From Janthinobacterium lividum (lineage in GTDB: Bacteria; Pseudomonadota; Gammaproteobacteria; Burkholderiales; Burkholderiaceae_D), in contig NZ_JAAOLY010000007.1 of NCBI RefSeq assembly GCF_011601275.1, positions 186,001 through 250,000 of the forward strand: a DNA stretch of 64,000 nt, read 5' to 3'. The notes under the pieces were generated by a model that worked only from the letters and a program-made list of their open reading frames with translations, was not told the DNA's origin and searched no databases. Shown here piece after piece: positions 24,389-34,700 of this stretch; the stretch's first letter is position 1, and every line of letters starts with the position of its first letter. Both the position numbers and the translations under genes were made by a program.

Positions 24389-25197
24389 GCTTCCCCCTGC
24401 TCTTGCATACTGGTTTGCGGGCGCGGCACGGCTTCGGCCGATGCGCCACGCCGCAGCCAGCGCTCGCACCAGTCGGCCTTGTCATAGGTGTCGAGCGGCT
24501 CGCCCGCGATGGCGGCCAACGCTTGCGCCACCAGCAGATAGGCGCCATGGCGGTCCTGCCGATGGTCATGGCCACGCTCATGCAGCATGGCGAGGATTTC
24601 ATCTGCTTCGCTGTCGGTGACCAGGCTGGCAAACTGCTGTTCGCTCAGCACCACCGGGCGTTCGGCATGCGCGCTATCCTGCCGCAACACCGGCAATTGC
24701 CGCCAATGGCCGTCGCGGGCGATGTACGACCAGCTGAAGGCAGGTCCCGCCAGTTGGGCCTGCTGCTCCGGCGTCAGCGCGGCATGGATGGCGGGCAGCC
24801 GGCGCGTATCGGGAAAGCGGAAATTGAAGCGTTGTCCATCGGCTTCGATGATGCACCAGGCGGCCAGCCGCGAAGCCAGTTCCGCCTGGCTTTCGCGCGT
24901 GGCGATGGCGCTCAGCATGGGCCAGCCGCTGCAGCGCGCCAGCCACGGCGCCTCCGGGGGGGCAGAGAAAGGGGCGGAGTAAGCCAGCAGCAGCGGCGAC
25001 ACATCGCGCGTGGCGTCCGTGCACCCGGGCAGCGCCTCGAACAGCAGCGAAGGAGACAGTGCTGCCAGCTTGCGGTGCAGTTCCGGCAGGAAAGCGCCGT
25101 CGAGCAAGAGATACAGCCGCGCCTGCCCCTGCGTGGCCTCGCGCGCCAGAGTGTCAAGATGTGCCTGCCAGCCGTCGGCATAAGGTGCAATCAGCAT
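24382..25197 (-). CDS. DUF4123 T6SS effector chaperone/adaptor
   Basis: 271 residues with DUF4123 traits: LYLLLDGAFLPELHRKLAALSP near the start, the central PWLARCSGWPMLSAIATRE and FRFPDTRRLPAIHAALTPEQ..LAGP, and a helical C-terminal end. DUF4123 (TEC/TAP) proteins load an effector on its VgrG and are encoded between the two. Here it lies between vgrG (3 bases upstream) and the immunity/phospholipase pair, so its client is almost certainly the Tle1-type effector. Confidence 0.85.
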   Translation of the reverse strand: MLIAPYADGWQAHLDTLAREATQGQARLYLLLDGAFLPELHRKLAALSPSLLFEALPGCTDATRDVSPLLLAYSAPFSAPPEAPWLARCSGWPMLSAIATRESQAELASRLAAWCIIEADGQRFNFRFPDTRRLPAIHAALTPEQQAQLAGPAFSWSYIARDGHWRQLPVLRQDSAHAERPVVLSEQQFASLVTDSEADEILAMLHERGHDHRQDRHGAYLLVAQALAAIAGEPLDTYDKADWCERWLRRGASAEAVPRPQTSMQEQGEAW

Positions 25198-25200
25198 CGT

Positions 25201-28107
25201 CTATCCTGCCATGGTAAAAGCGGAGCCGGCCATCAATGACTTCTTCAGGCACTCCACGCAGATACTGCTGGGCAAACCGGGCATCGCATACGCCATGCTT
25301 TCCGGACCGATAAAACTCTTCTTGCCGGCGTGGATAGTGATCTTGCCGGGGCACTGCACGGTGATGTTGCCGCCCTCGATCGTGATGTTCGCCCCGCCCG
25401 CCGTCGACAGGCGGATGCTTTTGGCCGCCGCCCAGTCGATGTGCGCGGCGGCGCTGACGATATTGACTTCCTCGCGCGCCTGCACGTTGAGCACGTCGGC
25501 CTGCGCCTCGAACTCGATCGCCTGTTTGGCGGCGATCAGCTGCAGGCCGGTATTGTTCTCGCCCGCCTTGACGACGCCGGCCAGCGCGCCAATGGCCTGG
25601 CCGCTGTGCACGCGCAGCTGGCCGCCGCCGACGAACTGGGTGTCTTGGCCGCTCATCAGGGCAGCCGTTTCGCCATTCGCCAGCTGAATGTCCTGGCTGG
25701 CCAGCACGCCCAGGCCGGCGCGGGCGGCGATGGCAATGATGGCGTCGCTGCTGTGCGGCAGCTTGTCGTCGCCGGGACTGGTCGGCTTGCCCGCCGCGTC
25801 GCGCCGCGCGGCAGCCGTACTGTCCTGGCTCAGCATGCCGGAAGCGGTGGTGAGGAACGCTTGCAGGGGCGCCGCCTTTTCGTCCAGCACGCTGGTGTTC
25901 GCCTTGGCCGGGCCCAGGTGGCTGGCATACGCGACCGTCTTGTGCGTGACGGCGGCGGCGCTGAAGGTTGCCCCCAGCTGGGCCGCCTGCTTGAGCAGGA
26001 CCATGCCCGGCGCATTGTCGCCGGCCGGATCGCGCGCCTGCGCGTCGTGGTTGACGAGGTAGCTGGAAATCAAGAGCCCGGCACCGGCCCGCACGGCGCC
26101 GTAATCGTCGGTGCGCAGTTCGGCGCCCAACCCGCGCAGGCTGCCCCGGTAATTGTCGGCCGCATGGATCAGGTGGCCAAGACCGAGCGCGCTGGCCGCA
26201 TGGCTGCTCTTGAGTTCGATGCGCCCTTGCTGGTCGGTATCGTCGAACAGCAGCTGGTTATAGCCAGAGCCGGAGCCGGCGGCACCGAATTCCTTGCTGC
26301 GGATACCCCATTGCGCGGCGCCGTTGCGGTGGCCGGCGCTGCCACCGGCCGCGCCATGCCAGAGCGGGCTGTTGCCGCCCGCCACGTTGCCCTGCGCCGA
26401 TGGCGCATGGTCGCGCGCCGGTTCGAATACACCGGCGTCCGCGGGTTTGTCCGTGACGCCGCCCGGCGTGGGCGCAACGCCGCCCTCGCCCTGCCCGTTG
26501 TACAGGGCGCCGACGATGATGGGCCGGTCAATATCGTTTTCCAGGAATTGCACCAGCACTTCCTGGCCGATGCGCGGCAGGAACTGGCTGCCCATGCCGC
26601 CGCCGGCAGCACGCTGCGCCACGCGCACCCAGCAGGTGGCACTGCCATCAAGTTGCCAGTGGAAACGGATGCGCACCCGGCCCAGCTTGTCGCAATGGAT
26701 TTCGCTGCCGCCGCTGGCGCTGGCGCCGCCGTCGGCGCCGACGACGATGGCGCTCTGGCTGCCGCAGGCCGTCGGCTTCGGGTGGTGGCGTATATCGTCC
26801 GTATCTTGCAGCGGCCGCCATGGCGTGTCGGCCGCGATGGCGTCAAGATGATTGGCATAGCCGCTCTCGACGGCCTGCGCGATCACCTGCGCGAGAGGCG
26901 CCACGCCCATCGACGGCGAGGCCAGGCCTGCGAACGCCGCTTGCAAGGTTTCCTGCAACAGTTCCGGTATCGGGCCGAACAGCTCAGCCAGGCCCTGCCT
27001 GGCGGGTGCCGGCAAGTTATTCACGCCTACGCTGCACACGCGCAGCACGACCAGCGCCGGCGCCTCGGCACCGTCCTGCTGCAACGGTCCCTGCGTCAAG
27101 GTAAAGCGGGTGCCGGCACGCAAGGTGCGCACGGTCGAACGGGCGTGCCAGCGTTCGCCGCGCGCTTCGATCGCCTGCATCTGCAGCAAGGCATAGCGTT
27201 CGGCCTGGGCCGCATCGGCATAGAAATACTGGCCAGGCGCATCATAGCCTTCCAGCGCGGGCGCGTTTTTCCCGCCCGGCGCCAGCCGCGTCGGCACGCT
27301 GGCGCTGACGGCTTTCTTGGCCTTGTAGTCGTAGCTGAGCACTGTCGCTACCGCCGTGCACAAGGCGCGTGCCCGGCCGAGCGCCTGGATGGAGTCGGCC
27401 TGTTCCATGGCCCGCGCGCCATGAAATCGGATGCCGCCGCCTTGCGCGCTGCTGGCGTCTTCCGGCACCGCGCTCAAAGCGCTGCTGTCGGCGAACAGTA
27501 CCAGGCAATGTCCGCCATCGTGTTCCTCAAAACGCCAGGCCAGGCCTTCTTCGCTCAGCAGGCGCCTGACGAAGGCCAGGTCCGACTCGCGGTACTGGCA
27601 GCAATAGCTGCGCGGCTGCGCCTCGGCCATGAACGGCCCCGTGTCGCCGCTCCAGCGCCAGTCGGCTTGCGGCGCGTAGGCCTGGAACACGCTGTCAACG
27701 ATCTCGATCACGCTCTTGTCTTGCCAGACGCGGCTGTTGCGCACCTGGCTCAACAGCCATAGCCACGGCGTCAGGCGCAGCCGGAAACGGGCCAGTCCGC
27801 CATCGCTGCCCAGCATCGCCGCTTCGCTGATATAGCCGCTGAAGACGGCACGGCTGCCGTCGGCCAGGCTGGCGTGCAGCGCGGCCGGCTTGCCCAGCAG
27901 CGGCGCCAGCGCCACGTTGGCATCCGTGGACAACACGATGATGTCGCGCACGCCCACAGCCTGCAACTGCTCGTCGGCGGCAAACGCTTCCACTAGCCAC
28001 TGTGCCGTCCCGCCCTCGCCGCCGTCCAGCGACAGCTCGTACAGCCGCGTCACGCTGCTGAAACCAGCCAGGGAGGCGTTGACCTGATCAGCGCTTGCGG
28101 CACTCAT
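25201..28107 (-). CDS. vgrG: T6SS tip protein VgrG (VgrG2)
   Basis: 968 residues. The gp27-like part carries the family pattern YCCQYRESDLAFVRRLLSEEGLAWRFEEHD. The OB fold runs from KLGRVRIRFHWQLDG through GSQFLPRIGQEVLVQFLENDIDRPIIVGALYNG, and the DUF2345 helix ends at NITVQCPGKITIHAGKK. There is no TTR tail or toxin domain; it stops with a short Cys-containing end (SSICVECLKKS), in line with use of a separate DUF4123 adaptor. The start overlaps the upstream membrane-protein gene by 4 bases (ATGA). It is the spike for the Tle1 module. Confidence 0.93.
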   Translation of the reverse strand: MSAASADQVNASLAGFSSVTRLYELSLDGGEGGTAQWLVEAFAADEQLQAVGVRDIIVLSTDANVALAPLLGKPAALHASLADGSRAVFSGYISEAAMLGSDGGLARFRLRLTPWLWLLSQVRNSRVWQDKSVIEIVDSVFQAYAPQADWRWSGDTGPFMAEAQPRSYCCQYRESDLAFVRRLLSEEGLAWRFEEHDGGHCLVLFADSSALSAVPEDASSAQGGGIRFHGARAMEQADSIQALGRARALCTAVATVLSYDYKAKKAVSASVPTRLAPGGKNAPALEGYDAPGQYFYADAAQAERYALLQMQAIEARGERWHARSTVRTLRAGTRFTLTQGPLQQDGAEAPALVVLRVCSVGVNNLPAPARQGLAELFGPIPELLQETLQAAFAGLASPSMGVAPLAQVIAQAVESGYANHLDAIAADTPWRPLQDTDDIRHHPKPTACGSQSAIVVGADGGASASGGSEIHCDKLGRVRIRFHWQLDGSATCWVRVAQRAAGGGMGSQFLPRIGQEVLVQFLENDIDRPIIVGALYNGQGEGGVAPTPGGVTDKPADAGVFEPARDHAPSAQGNVAGGNSPLWHGAAGGSAGHRNGAAQWGIRSKEFGAAGSGSGYNQLLFDDTDQQGRIELKSSHAASALGLGHLIHAADNYRGSLRGLGAELRTDDYGAVRAGAGLLISSYLVNHDAQARDPAGDNAPGMVLLKQAAQLGATFSAAAVTHKTVAYASHLGPAKANTSVLDEKAAPLQAFLTTASGMLSQDSTAAARRDAAGKPTSPGDDKLPHSSDAIIAIAARAGLGVLASQDIQLANGETAALMSGQDTQFVGGGQLRVHSGQAIGALAGVVKAGENNTGLQLIAAKQAIEFEAQADVLNVQAREEVNIVSAAAHIDWAAAKSIRLSTAGGANITIEGGNITVQCPGKITIHAGKKSFIGPESMAYAMPGLPSSICVECLKKSLMAGSAFTMAG

Positions 28108-28892
28108 TTCCCGCCTTTCGCGTCAGCTTGCCCGGCCTGGCATTGCGCGTTGTCGCCATGGCCCTGGCAGGCGCGCGCTTGGCACGCCACGGCGGCGTCG
28201 CGCTTGAGCGCCGCGCATTGCCGCAACTGGGCCCGCAAGCCCGCAGCGGTTTTCTTCGGCGCCGGCGCGGCCTGCGCATGGGCCAGCAGGGCCGACAGCA
28301 AAGCGATATCGCTGTCTTCCGCGCGGCGGGCGGGCGTTGCCGCAGGCACTTTCGCCGGCGTTTTTTTGGCTGCGGGGCGAGCCGCCCTGGCTGTCTGTTT
28401 CACCGCAGCGGCCGGTGGCGATGGCGTTTCCAGCGCCTTGCTCAACACATCGCCGGGGTGCGCGGCACTCGCGCTACTGGCAGCGGCAGTGGCGACAGTG
28501 GCGGCCGCGCCGGCATCGAGCATGTCGCTCAGGCTCTGCTGCGGTACGGCGGCGCCGGACGGCGCCTCGTCATGGATGCTGGCGGCGGCCGGCGGCGCTT
28601 CCACGGCGCTGGCTATGGGCAGGGAAACCGGCGCCGCCAGCCCATCGTCGTCTCCAGCCCGTTCTCCGCGCTGCCCCAGCCAGACGCCAGCGGCCACCAA
28701 CAGCAGCAGCGCGGCCGCCGCACCCATGCCCCCGCGCAGCGACAGCCTGCCACGCCGGCTCCTGGCGGACGAGCCGGTATTGCCACCCTCGAGCGTGGTC
28801 AGGATGCGGTTACGGTCGGCCTCAGCCTGTTGCGCCTGCGTCAGCAGGCTGGGCCGGGCCGGGAGCCGGGGGCTATCGTCATGAGTTCGCAA
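28104..28892 (-). CDS. single-pass membrane protein of unknown function, T6SS module
   Basis: 262 residues, TTG start with a GGAG site 8 bases upstream. It has a cytoplasmic N-terminus of about 55 residues, one strong membrane segment (GGMGAAAALLLLVAAGVWLG), then a long Ala/Pro-rich, low-complexity periplasmic stretch. It ends in a short Cys-rich part (QCAALKRDAAVACQARACQG) that could form disulfides. No family was recognised. It is the first gene of the vgrG2-DUF4123-immunity-tle1 operon and overlaps vgrG2, so a role in that module or in anchoring is possible. Confidence 0.65.
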   Translation of the reverse strand: MRTHDDSPRLPARPSLLTQAQQAEADRNRILTTLEGGNTGSSARSRRGRLSLRGGMGAAAALLLLVAAGVWLGQRGERAGDDDGLAAPVSLPIASAVEAPPAAASIHDEAPSGAAVPQQSLSDMLDAGAAATVATAAASSASAAHPGDVLSKALETPSPPAAAVKQTARAARPAAKKTPAKVPAATPARRAEDSDIALLSALLAHAQAAPAPKKTAAGLRAQLRQCAALKRDAAVACQARACQGHGDNAQCQAGQADAKGGK

Positions 28893-29109
28893 AATGTGCG
28901 CTCCTGTAATATTCGCAAGACTTTACGCTATTCAACAAAATCATGACGCGTGCCATAAAATCAACAGTGCGCACCCCCGCACAATTGAAAAACGCCCGCC
29001 TTAATTATCAGTTTTGTAAGATATACTTCCAGGCAATATCCATCGCTTCCCTGTTTCCGCCCGATGGACAGCACCGTTCCGCAGCCAAACATTTTTGATT
29101 GAGGTTAGC

Positions 29110-29952
29110 GTGTTTCTACTCGCGGTAGCGCTGTATTTCATCCTGGCATGCCTGATCAGCTGGCTGATCCTGTTCCCGGCCGGGCGCGATTTCGTGCTGC
29201 ACGCCGTCGATGGCGCGGAGCAGCGCCTCGCCGCCTGCCTGCAGCGCGTGACCAGGCGCCGGCAGACGGGCATGGCCAGCCTGGGACAGCGCATCGCCAC
29301 GCTGCTGGCCCGCACTGCCGACCTGCTGCGCCGTCATTACCTGCTGTGTCTCGCGGGCGTGGCCGCGCTCAGCCTGCCGACCCTGCTGGCCCTGATGGCC
29401 GACAGCAAATCCATGCTGGGCGCCTACGATGTATCGACGCGTGAAATGAATACGCAGGTGGCCAGCCTGCTGCAGGGCGAGCAGCTGGTGCCCCCCGTTG
29501 ACCTGCCGCCGCTGGTGTTTGCCACGGAAGAAGTGCGCCAGGAGCGCCCGCTGCTGGTATCGGCCAGCCGCAACTGGACCTTGCTGAATGTGGAATACGC
29601 GCAGCGCCTGCTGCTGGTGTTCAAGATCATGAAGGAAAAACATGGCTATGAGATGGCGCTGCTGGAAGGCTACCGCAGCCCCGAGCGGCAAACCATGTTG
29701 GCGGGCATGGGGCCCAACGTCAGCAACGCGGCCGCCTTTCAAAGCTGGCACCAGTACGGCCTGGCGGCCGACTGCGCCTTCCTGCGCAATGGCAAGCTGA
29801 TCATTTCCGAGAAGGACCCGTGGGCCATGCGCGGCTACCAGTTGTATGGCGAAGTGGCCGAATCGGTCGGCATGACGTGGGGCGGACGCTGGAAAATGAT
29901 GGATTTCGGGCATACCGAGCTGCGCCTGCCCGGCGTAATGAAAAAACACTGA
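29110..29952 (+). CDS. tagX: membrane-anchored M15 peptidase, TagX-like
   Basis: 280 residues. Two hydrophobic segments (residues 1-20 and about 78-97) anchor it in the inner membrane with the enzyme domain outside. The peptidase M15 pattern is complete: EGYRSPERQ, then SWHQYGLAADCAF (His and Asp zinc ligands) and the late FGHTEL (second His). TagX in Acinetobacter is an L,D-endopeptidase that opens peptidoglycan for T6SS assembly; same family, context and topology support that role here. GTG 29110 is the chosen start because GAGG lies 5 bases before it; a TTG at 29095 is less likely. It opens the tagX-PAAR-tssM-tssA transcription unit. Confidence 0.75.
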   Translation: MFLLAVALYFILACLISWLILFPAGRDFVLHAVDGAEQRLAACLQRVTRRRQTGMASLGQRIATLLARTADLLRRHYLLCLAGVAALSLPTLLALMADSKSMLGAYDVSTREMNTQVASLLQGEQLVPPVDLPPLVFATEEVRQERPLLVSASRNWTLLNVEYAQRLLLVFKIMKEKHGYEMALLEGYRSPERQTMLAGMGPNVSNAAAFQSWHQYGLAADCAFLRNGKLIISEKDPWAMRGYQLYGEVAESVGMTWGGRWKMMDFGHTELRLPGVMKKH

Positions 29953-29963
29953 GAGGAGCGCGT

Positions 29964-30233
29964 ATGGCCGGTCCCGTAATCAGATTAGGCGACAAGACAT
30001 CGCATGGCGGCACCGTGCTGGAAGCATCGGCGGTGAGCGACAGCGGCGGCATCGGCATGGCCCGGGTCGGCGACAAGGTAGCGTGTCCCCTGCCCGGCCA
30101 TGGCGTCTGCCCCATCGTCAGCGGCGACCCCAGCCTCATCGTCGATGGCAAGCCCGTGGCGCGCCACGGCGACAAGACCAGCTGCGGCGCGCTGCTGATC
30201 GCCAGCCAGCAAGCCACCACCGACCAGGCATGA
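29964..30233 (+). CDS. PAAR domain spike-tip protein
   Basis: An 89-residue protein made only of the PAAR fold: MAGPVIRLGDKTSHGGTVLE at the start, ARVGDKVACPLPGHGVCPIVSGDP in the middle, and PVARHGDKTSCGALLI near the end. The His and Cys residues (H15, two Cys around the CPLPGHGVC loop, H and C in HGDKTSC) are those that bind zinc at the tip. PAAR proteins sharpen VgrG and can carry effectors; this one has no extension, so it is a general tip. GAGG lies 8-11 bases before the ATG and the tagX stop 11 bases upstream. Confidence 0.92.
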   Translation: MAGPVIRLGDKTSHGGTVLEASAVSDSGGIGMARVGDKVACPLPGHGVCPIVSGDPSLIVDGKPVARHGDKTSCGALLIASQQATTDQA

Positions 30234-30264
30234 CGGCCCTGCCCGTATGCGGAGTAGCCCGCTG

Positions 30265-31701
30265 ATGCGCCCCTGGCTGCGGCGCTGCCTGCTGACCGTG
30301 TCCGTCTTTGCGCTATGCTGGACGGGCGCCATCGCGTATTGGCGCGACAGCACGCGCATGCCTGCGCCGGGCGAGCTGGCCGGCGCCATGCTGGTGCTGC
30401 CGCTGGCCCTGCTGTTGATGCTGTGGCTGGGTAAAAAGCTGCTGGCCAAACTGCTGGCCGGACCCGCGCTGGCCGCGGCGCCGGGTCTTGCCGCCCCACT
30501 CCAGGCCGAGGCGGCGGCCCCGCCCGCGACGCCGGCGCCGCTGCATATAGTGGCCGCAACCGTGCGCATGCCGGGCGGCGCCACGCCGGCGCAGTTGCTG
30601 GCCGCCATGCGCTCCCGGCAAGCCCGCCCCGCGCTCGACGGGCAGCTCCTCGATGAAGACGGCTATCCGCTGCTGTGCGGCAGGGTGGACGGCATCGACG
30701 AAGAGGCGCAGCAGCCATTGCTGACCGCCTGGCTGCGCGAACATCCGCAGGCCGGCCTGGCCAGCGAACCGTTCCCTTTCAATCCGGAAGACCTGCGCGC
30801 GCTGGCCTTGGGCGCCCAGGTGCTGGCCGAACTGCTGGACGAAGCCCTGCAGCATGCACTGTCGGCAGGTGCACCGGCCTCACTGGCCGGCGCGCTGCCC
30901 ATGCTGCGGCTGCACCTGCTGATGCCGGCCTCGTGGAGTGCCGCCCAGCGCCAGGCCGGCGACGCCTGGCTGCGCCACCTGGCGCGCGAGCAAGGCTGGC
31001 CGGTGCAGAAATTGCTGCCGGCCGCCGAGCCAGCCACCGGGCAGCCGGCGCCATTTGCGCTGTTGAATGCGCTTGCCGGAGACGCGCCACCGCAGCCGCC
31101 CTGCCTGTCCATCGTGCTGGCCTGCGACTCCTGGATAGGCGAGCTGCGCGTGCATGCACTGGCAAGCCAGGGCCAGCTGTTCAGCGCCGCTCAGGCGAAC
31201 GGGCAGATCCCCGGCGAAGGCGCGGCCGGCCTGCTGCTGGCCGCCCCTGGCGCAACGGCGCCGCAGGACGAGCCGGCGCCAGTGCTGCTGCACCGCGCCG
31301 CCACGGGCGAACTGCCGCAAGGCGCCAGCCAGCGCGGCGAAACGGACAAGAGCCTGCTGGCGGACCTGGGCCGGCAGGCGCTGGCCGCGGCAGGCGACGA
31401 TGCGGCGGCCGGCATTGCGCTGGTCAGCGCCGATACCGACCAGCGCGCGCCCCGCATGCTCGAACTGATGCAATGCGCCGGCGCCCTCGTGCCCCAGCTG
31501 GACCTGGCCGAGCAGGTGCTGGGCGTCGGCGCCGCATGCGGCCAGTGCGGCGCCGTCACGACACTGGCCGCACTGGCAATGGCACGGCAAGCTGCGGCCG
31601 ACGATGTCGCGCAAGTCTTATGTCTCAGCAACCTCGATCCACTCCAGCGCGGCGCCCTCGTCATTGGTCCGCCTGCGGAAAGCAGTCACAGCTCCACCTG
31701 A
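30265..31701 (+). CDS. T6SS-locus inner-membrane protein of unknown function
   Basis: 478 residues. Two membrane segments at the start (residues about 10-26 and 38-58), then an Ala/Pro linker and a large Ala-rich soluble domain. The end (CGAVTTLAALAMARQAAADDVAQVLCLSNLDPLQRGALVIG) has the look of a thiolase-like fold, but I see no catalytic Cys-His-His set. Similar proteins sit between PAAR and tssM in related clusters, but I know of no established role. ATG 30265 with GGAG upstream is preferred over ATG 30247. It is probably a structural accessory of the membrane complex. Confidence 0.7.
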   Translation: MRPWLRRCLLTVSVFALCWTGAIAYWRDSTRMPAPGELAGAMLVLPLALLLMLWLGKKLLAKLLAGPALAAAPGLAAPLQAEAAAPPATPAPLHIVAATVRMPGGATPAQLLAAMRSRQARPALDGQLLDEDGYPLLCGRVDGIDEEAQQPLLTAWLREHPQAGLASEPFPFNPEDLRALALGAQVLAELLDEALQHALSAGAPASLAGALPMLRLHLLMPASWSAAQRQAGDAWLRHLAREQGWPVQKLLPAAEPATGQPAPFALLNALAGDAPPQPPCLSIVLACDSWIGELRVHALASQGQLFSAAQANGQIPGEGAAGLLLAAPGATAPQDEPAPVLLHRAATGELPQGASQRGETDKSLLADLGRQALAAAGDDAAAGIALVSADTDQRAPRMLELMQCAGALVPQLDLAEQVLGVGAACGQCGAVTTLAALAMARQAAADDVAQVLCLSNLDPLQRGALVIGPPAESSHSST

Positions 31702-31751
31702 TACGGCGACGTCCCCTCCACGCACATTAACGGTTTGCACACTATAAAATT

Positions 31752-34700
31752 ATGATGCAACGATTCTGGCACTCCTTGACCTCACGCACCAGCCTGCTCA
31801 TCCTCGGCATCGCAGCCGCCGTCCTGCTGCTGTTCGCCTGCGCCGTCATTTTCGACTGGCCGGCCACCCGGCTGTTGCCTTTGCTGGCCGCGGCGGCGCT
31901 GCTGGGCGCCATCGCGTGGTGGCTGCGCCGCCGCCGGCGCCGGCGCGAGGGCGCCAGCTTCAACAGCATGCTCGAGCAGCAGGCGGCCGGCGCGGCGCCC
32001 AAGGCCGGCTTGGTGCAGCGCGAGGAAACGGAAGCCATCCGCAAGCGCATGCTGGAAGCGATCAATACCATCAAGACATCGCGGCTGGGCCAGCTGTCGG
32101 GCGATGCGGCGCTGTACGAACTGCCCTGGTATATGATCATCGGCAATCCCGCCGCCGGCAAGAGCACGGCGATCGCCAATTCGGGCCTGCAGTTTCCTTT
32201 TGTCGACAGCAAGATCGTGCAAGGCATGGGCGGTACCCGCAACTGCGACTGGTTCTTCACCACCGACGGCATCCTGCTCGACACGGCCGGGCGCTACGCC
32301 ATCAACGATGAAGACCGCGCCGAGTGGTTCGGTTTCCTCGCCCTGCTGAAAAAACACCGCAAGCGCGCGCCGATCAACGGCATCATCATCGCCGTCAGCA
32401 TTGCCGAGCTGACCGGCAGCAAGCCCGAATTCGCCATCGAACTGGCCAAGAACCTGCGCCAGCGCGTGCAGGAACTGACGGAGAAGCTGGAAGTCCATGC
32501 GCCCGTGTACGTGGTATTCACCAAGGCCGACCTGATCACCGGCTTCAGCGAATTTTTCCAGGATGCCGAGCGCAGCGAACGCGACAAGGTCTGGGGCGCC
32601 ACCCTGCCCTACAGCGTCAACAGCTCCAAGCAGGACGTGCTGGAGCAGTTCGACCAGCGCTTCGACGAACTGTACGATGGCCTGAAGGACCTCAGCCTGG
32701 CCAACATGTCGCTGCTGGGACGCGAACGCATGCCGCCCGGCGTCTTCACCTTCCCGCTGGAATTCAGTTCCGTGAAGGGGCCGCTGCGCGCCTTCATCGC
32801 CACGCTGTTCGAGGAAAACCCGTTCCAGTTCAAGCCCGTCTTCCGCGGTTTCTATTTCACCAGCGCACTGCAGGAGGGCGCTTCCGTCTCCGCCTCGTCG
32901 GAACGGGTGGCGCAGCGCTTCGACCTCAAGCCGCAGCAGCGGGAACACAAGACTGTCCAGGTGCAGGACCAGCACGGCTACTTCCTGCTGAACCTGTTTC
33001 GCAAGGTGATCTTCGCCGACAGGGAACTGGTGGCGCAATACGCCAGTCCACGCAAGACGCGCTTGCGCTATGCCACGTTTTTCACCGCCATCGCGCTGGC
33101 CGGCCTGGCGCTGGGCGGCTGGAGCTGGTCCTACCTGGCCAACCGCCAGCTGGCGGCCAATGTCCAGGCCGACCTGGAGCAGGCCATCAAGGTGCAGGAC
33201 AAGCGCCTGGACCTGCAGTCGCGCTTCCAGGCCCTGGAAATCCTGCAGGACCGCATCGAGCAGCTGGAATCGTACCGCAGCAAGCGGCCGCTGGCGCTCA
33301 GCCTGGGCCTGTACCAGGGTGACCTGCTGGAGCGCAAACTGCGCGAAGAGTATTTTTCCGGCCTCAAGGAGGTCATGCTGGCACCGGTGGCGCAATCGCT
33401 GGAATCGTTCCTCGCGGAAGTGAACGCGGGCGCCGACCGCCTGCAGCCGCTGACGTCCGTGCCTGGCGCCACTGCCGTCCCGGCCAGCACGGCACCACAG
33501 CAGTTCAAGGATGCCGCGCCGACGAACGTGGAGGATGCCTACAATGCCTTGAAAACCTACCTGATGCTGGGCGACAAGTCGCGCGCCGAGGCCGGTCACC
33601 TGAACGACCAACTGACCCGCTACTGGCGCGGCTGGCTCGACGCCAACCGGGGCAACATGCCGCGCGAACAGATGATCCGCAGCGCCGAGCGCCTGATCTC
33701 GTTCTACCTGACGCAGATCGACGACCCGTCCTGGCCGCAGATCGAGAACCAGCGGGCGCTGGCCGACCAGTCGCGCGACAGCCTGCGCCGCGTGGTGCGC
33801 GGCATGCCGGCGCGCGACCGCGTGTATGCGGATGTGAAGGCGCGCGCCGCCACGCGCTTCCCGTCGATGACGGTGGCGCGCATCGTTGGCGAGCAGGACA
33901 AGGAACTGGTGCTGGGCAGCTACGCCATCCCCGGCACCTTCACGCGCGACGCCTGGGAAAAATACATCCAGCAGGCGTTCCAGGAAGCGGCCAACCGCGA
34001 ACTGCAAAGTGCCGACTGGGTGCTCAAGACGGCGTCGAAGGATGACCTGACCCTGGAAGGCAGTCCGGAACAGATCCAGAAGGCGCTGGTGGAACTGTAC
34101 AAGACCGACTACGCCAAAGAGTGGCAGAAATTCATCCAGGGCGTGAGCATCCGCGAATTGAACGGTTTCGACAACGCGGCGCAGGCGATGAACCGCCTCG
34201 GCGATCCGCAAGCCTCACCCCTCAACAAGCTGATCGAGACGGTGTACCAGGAAACCTCGTGGGACAACCCTTCCCTGCTGGGCCAGGGCTTGCAGCGGGC
34301 CCAGCGCGGGGCGATGGACTGGTTCCGCGAAACGGTGCTGCGCCAGAAGCCCGCTGCCCCGGCGGCGGGCCAGACCGGCGGCGCCATGCCGATGGGCCCT
34401 GTCGGCCGCGAGTTTTCCGGCGTGGCGCGCCTGGTGGTGGCGCACGACAAGGAAGCGTCGCCCATGCGCGGCTACCTGGCGGCACTGTCGAAGCTGCGCG
34501 TGCGCCTCAACCTGATCAAGAACCAGGGCGACACGGGCCCCGGCGCCAAGCAGCTGATGCAGCAGACGCTCGATGGCAGCGGTTCGGAACTGGCCGACGC
34601 GCTGAAATACGTGGACGAGCAAATGCTGACCGGCATGAGCGATCCGCAAAAGCAGGCCATCCGCCCTCTGCTGGTGCGCCCGCTGATGCAGACCTTCGCT

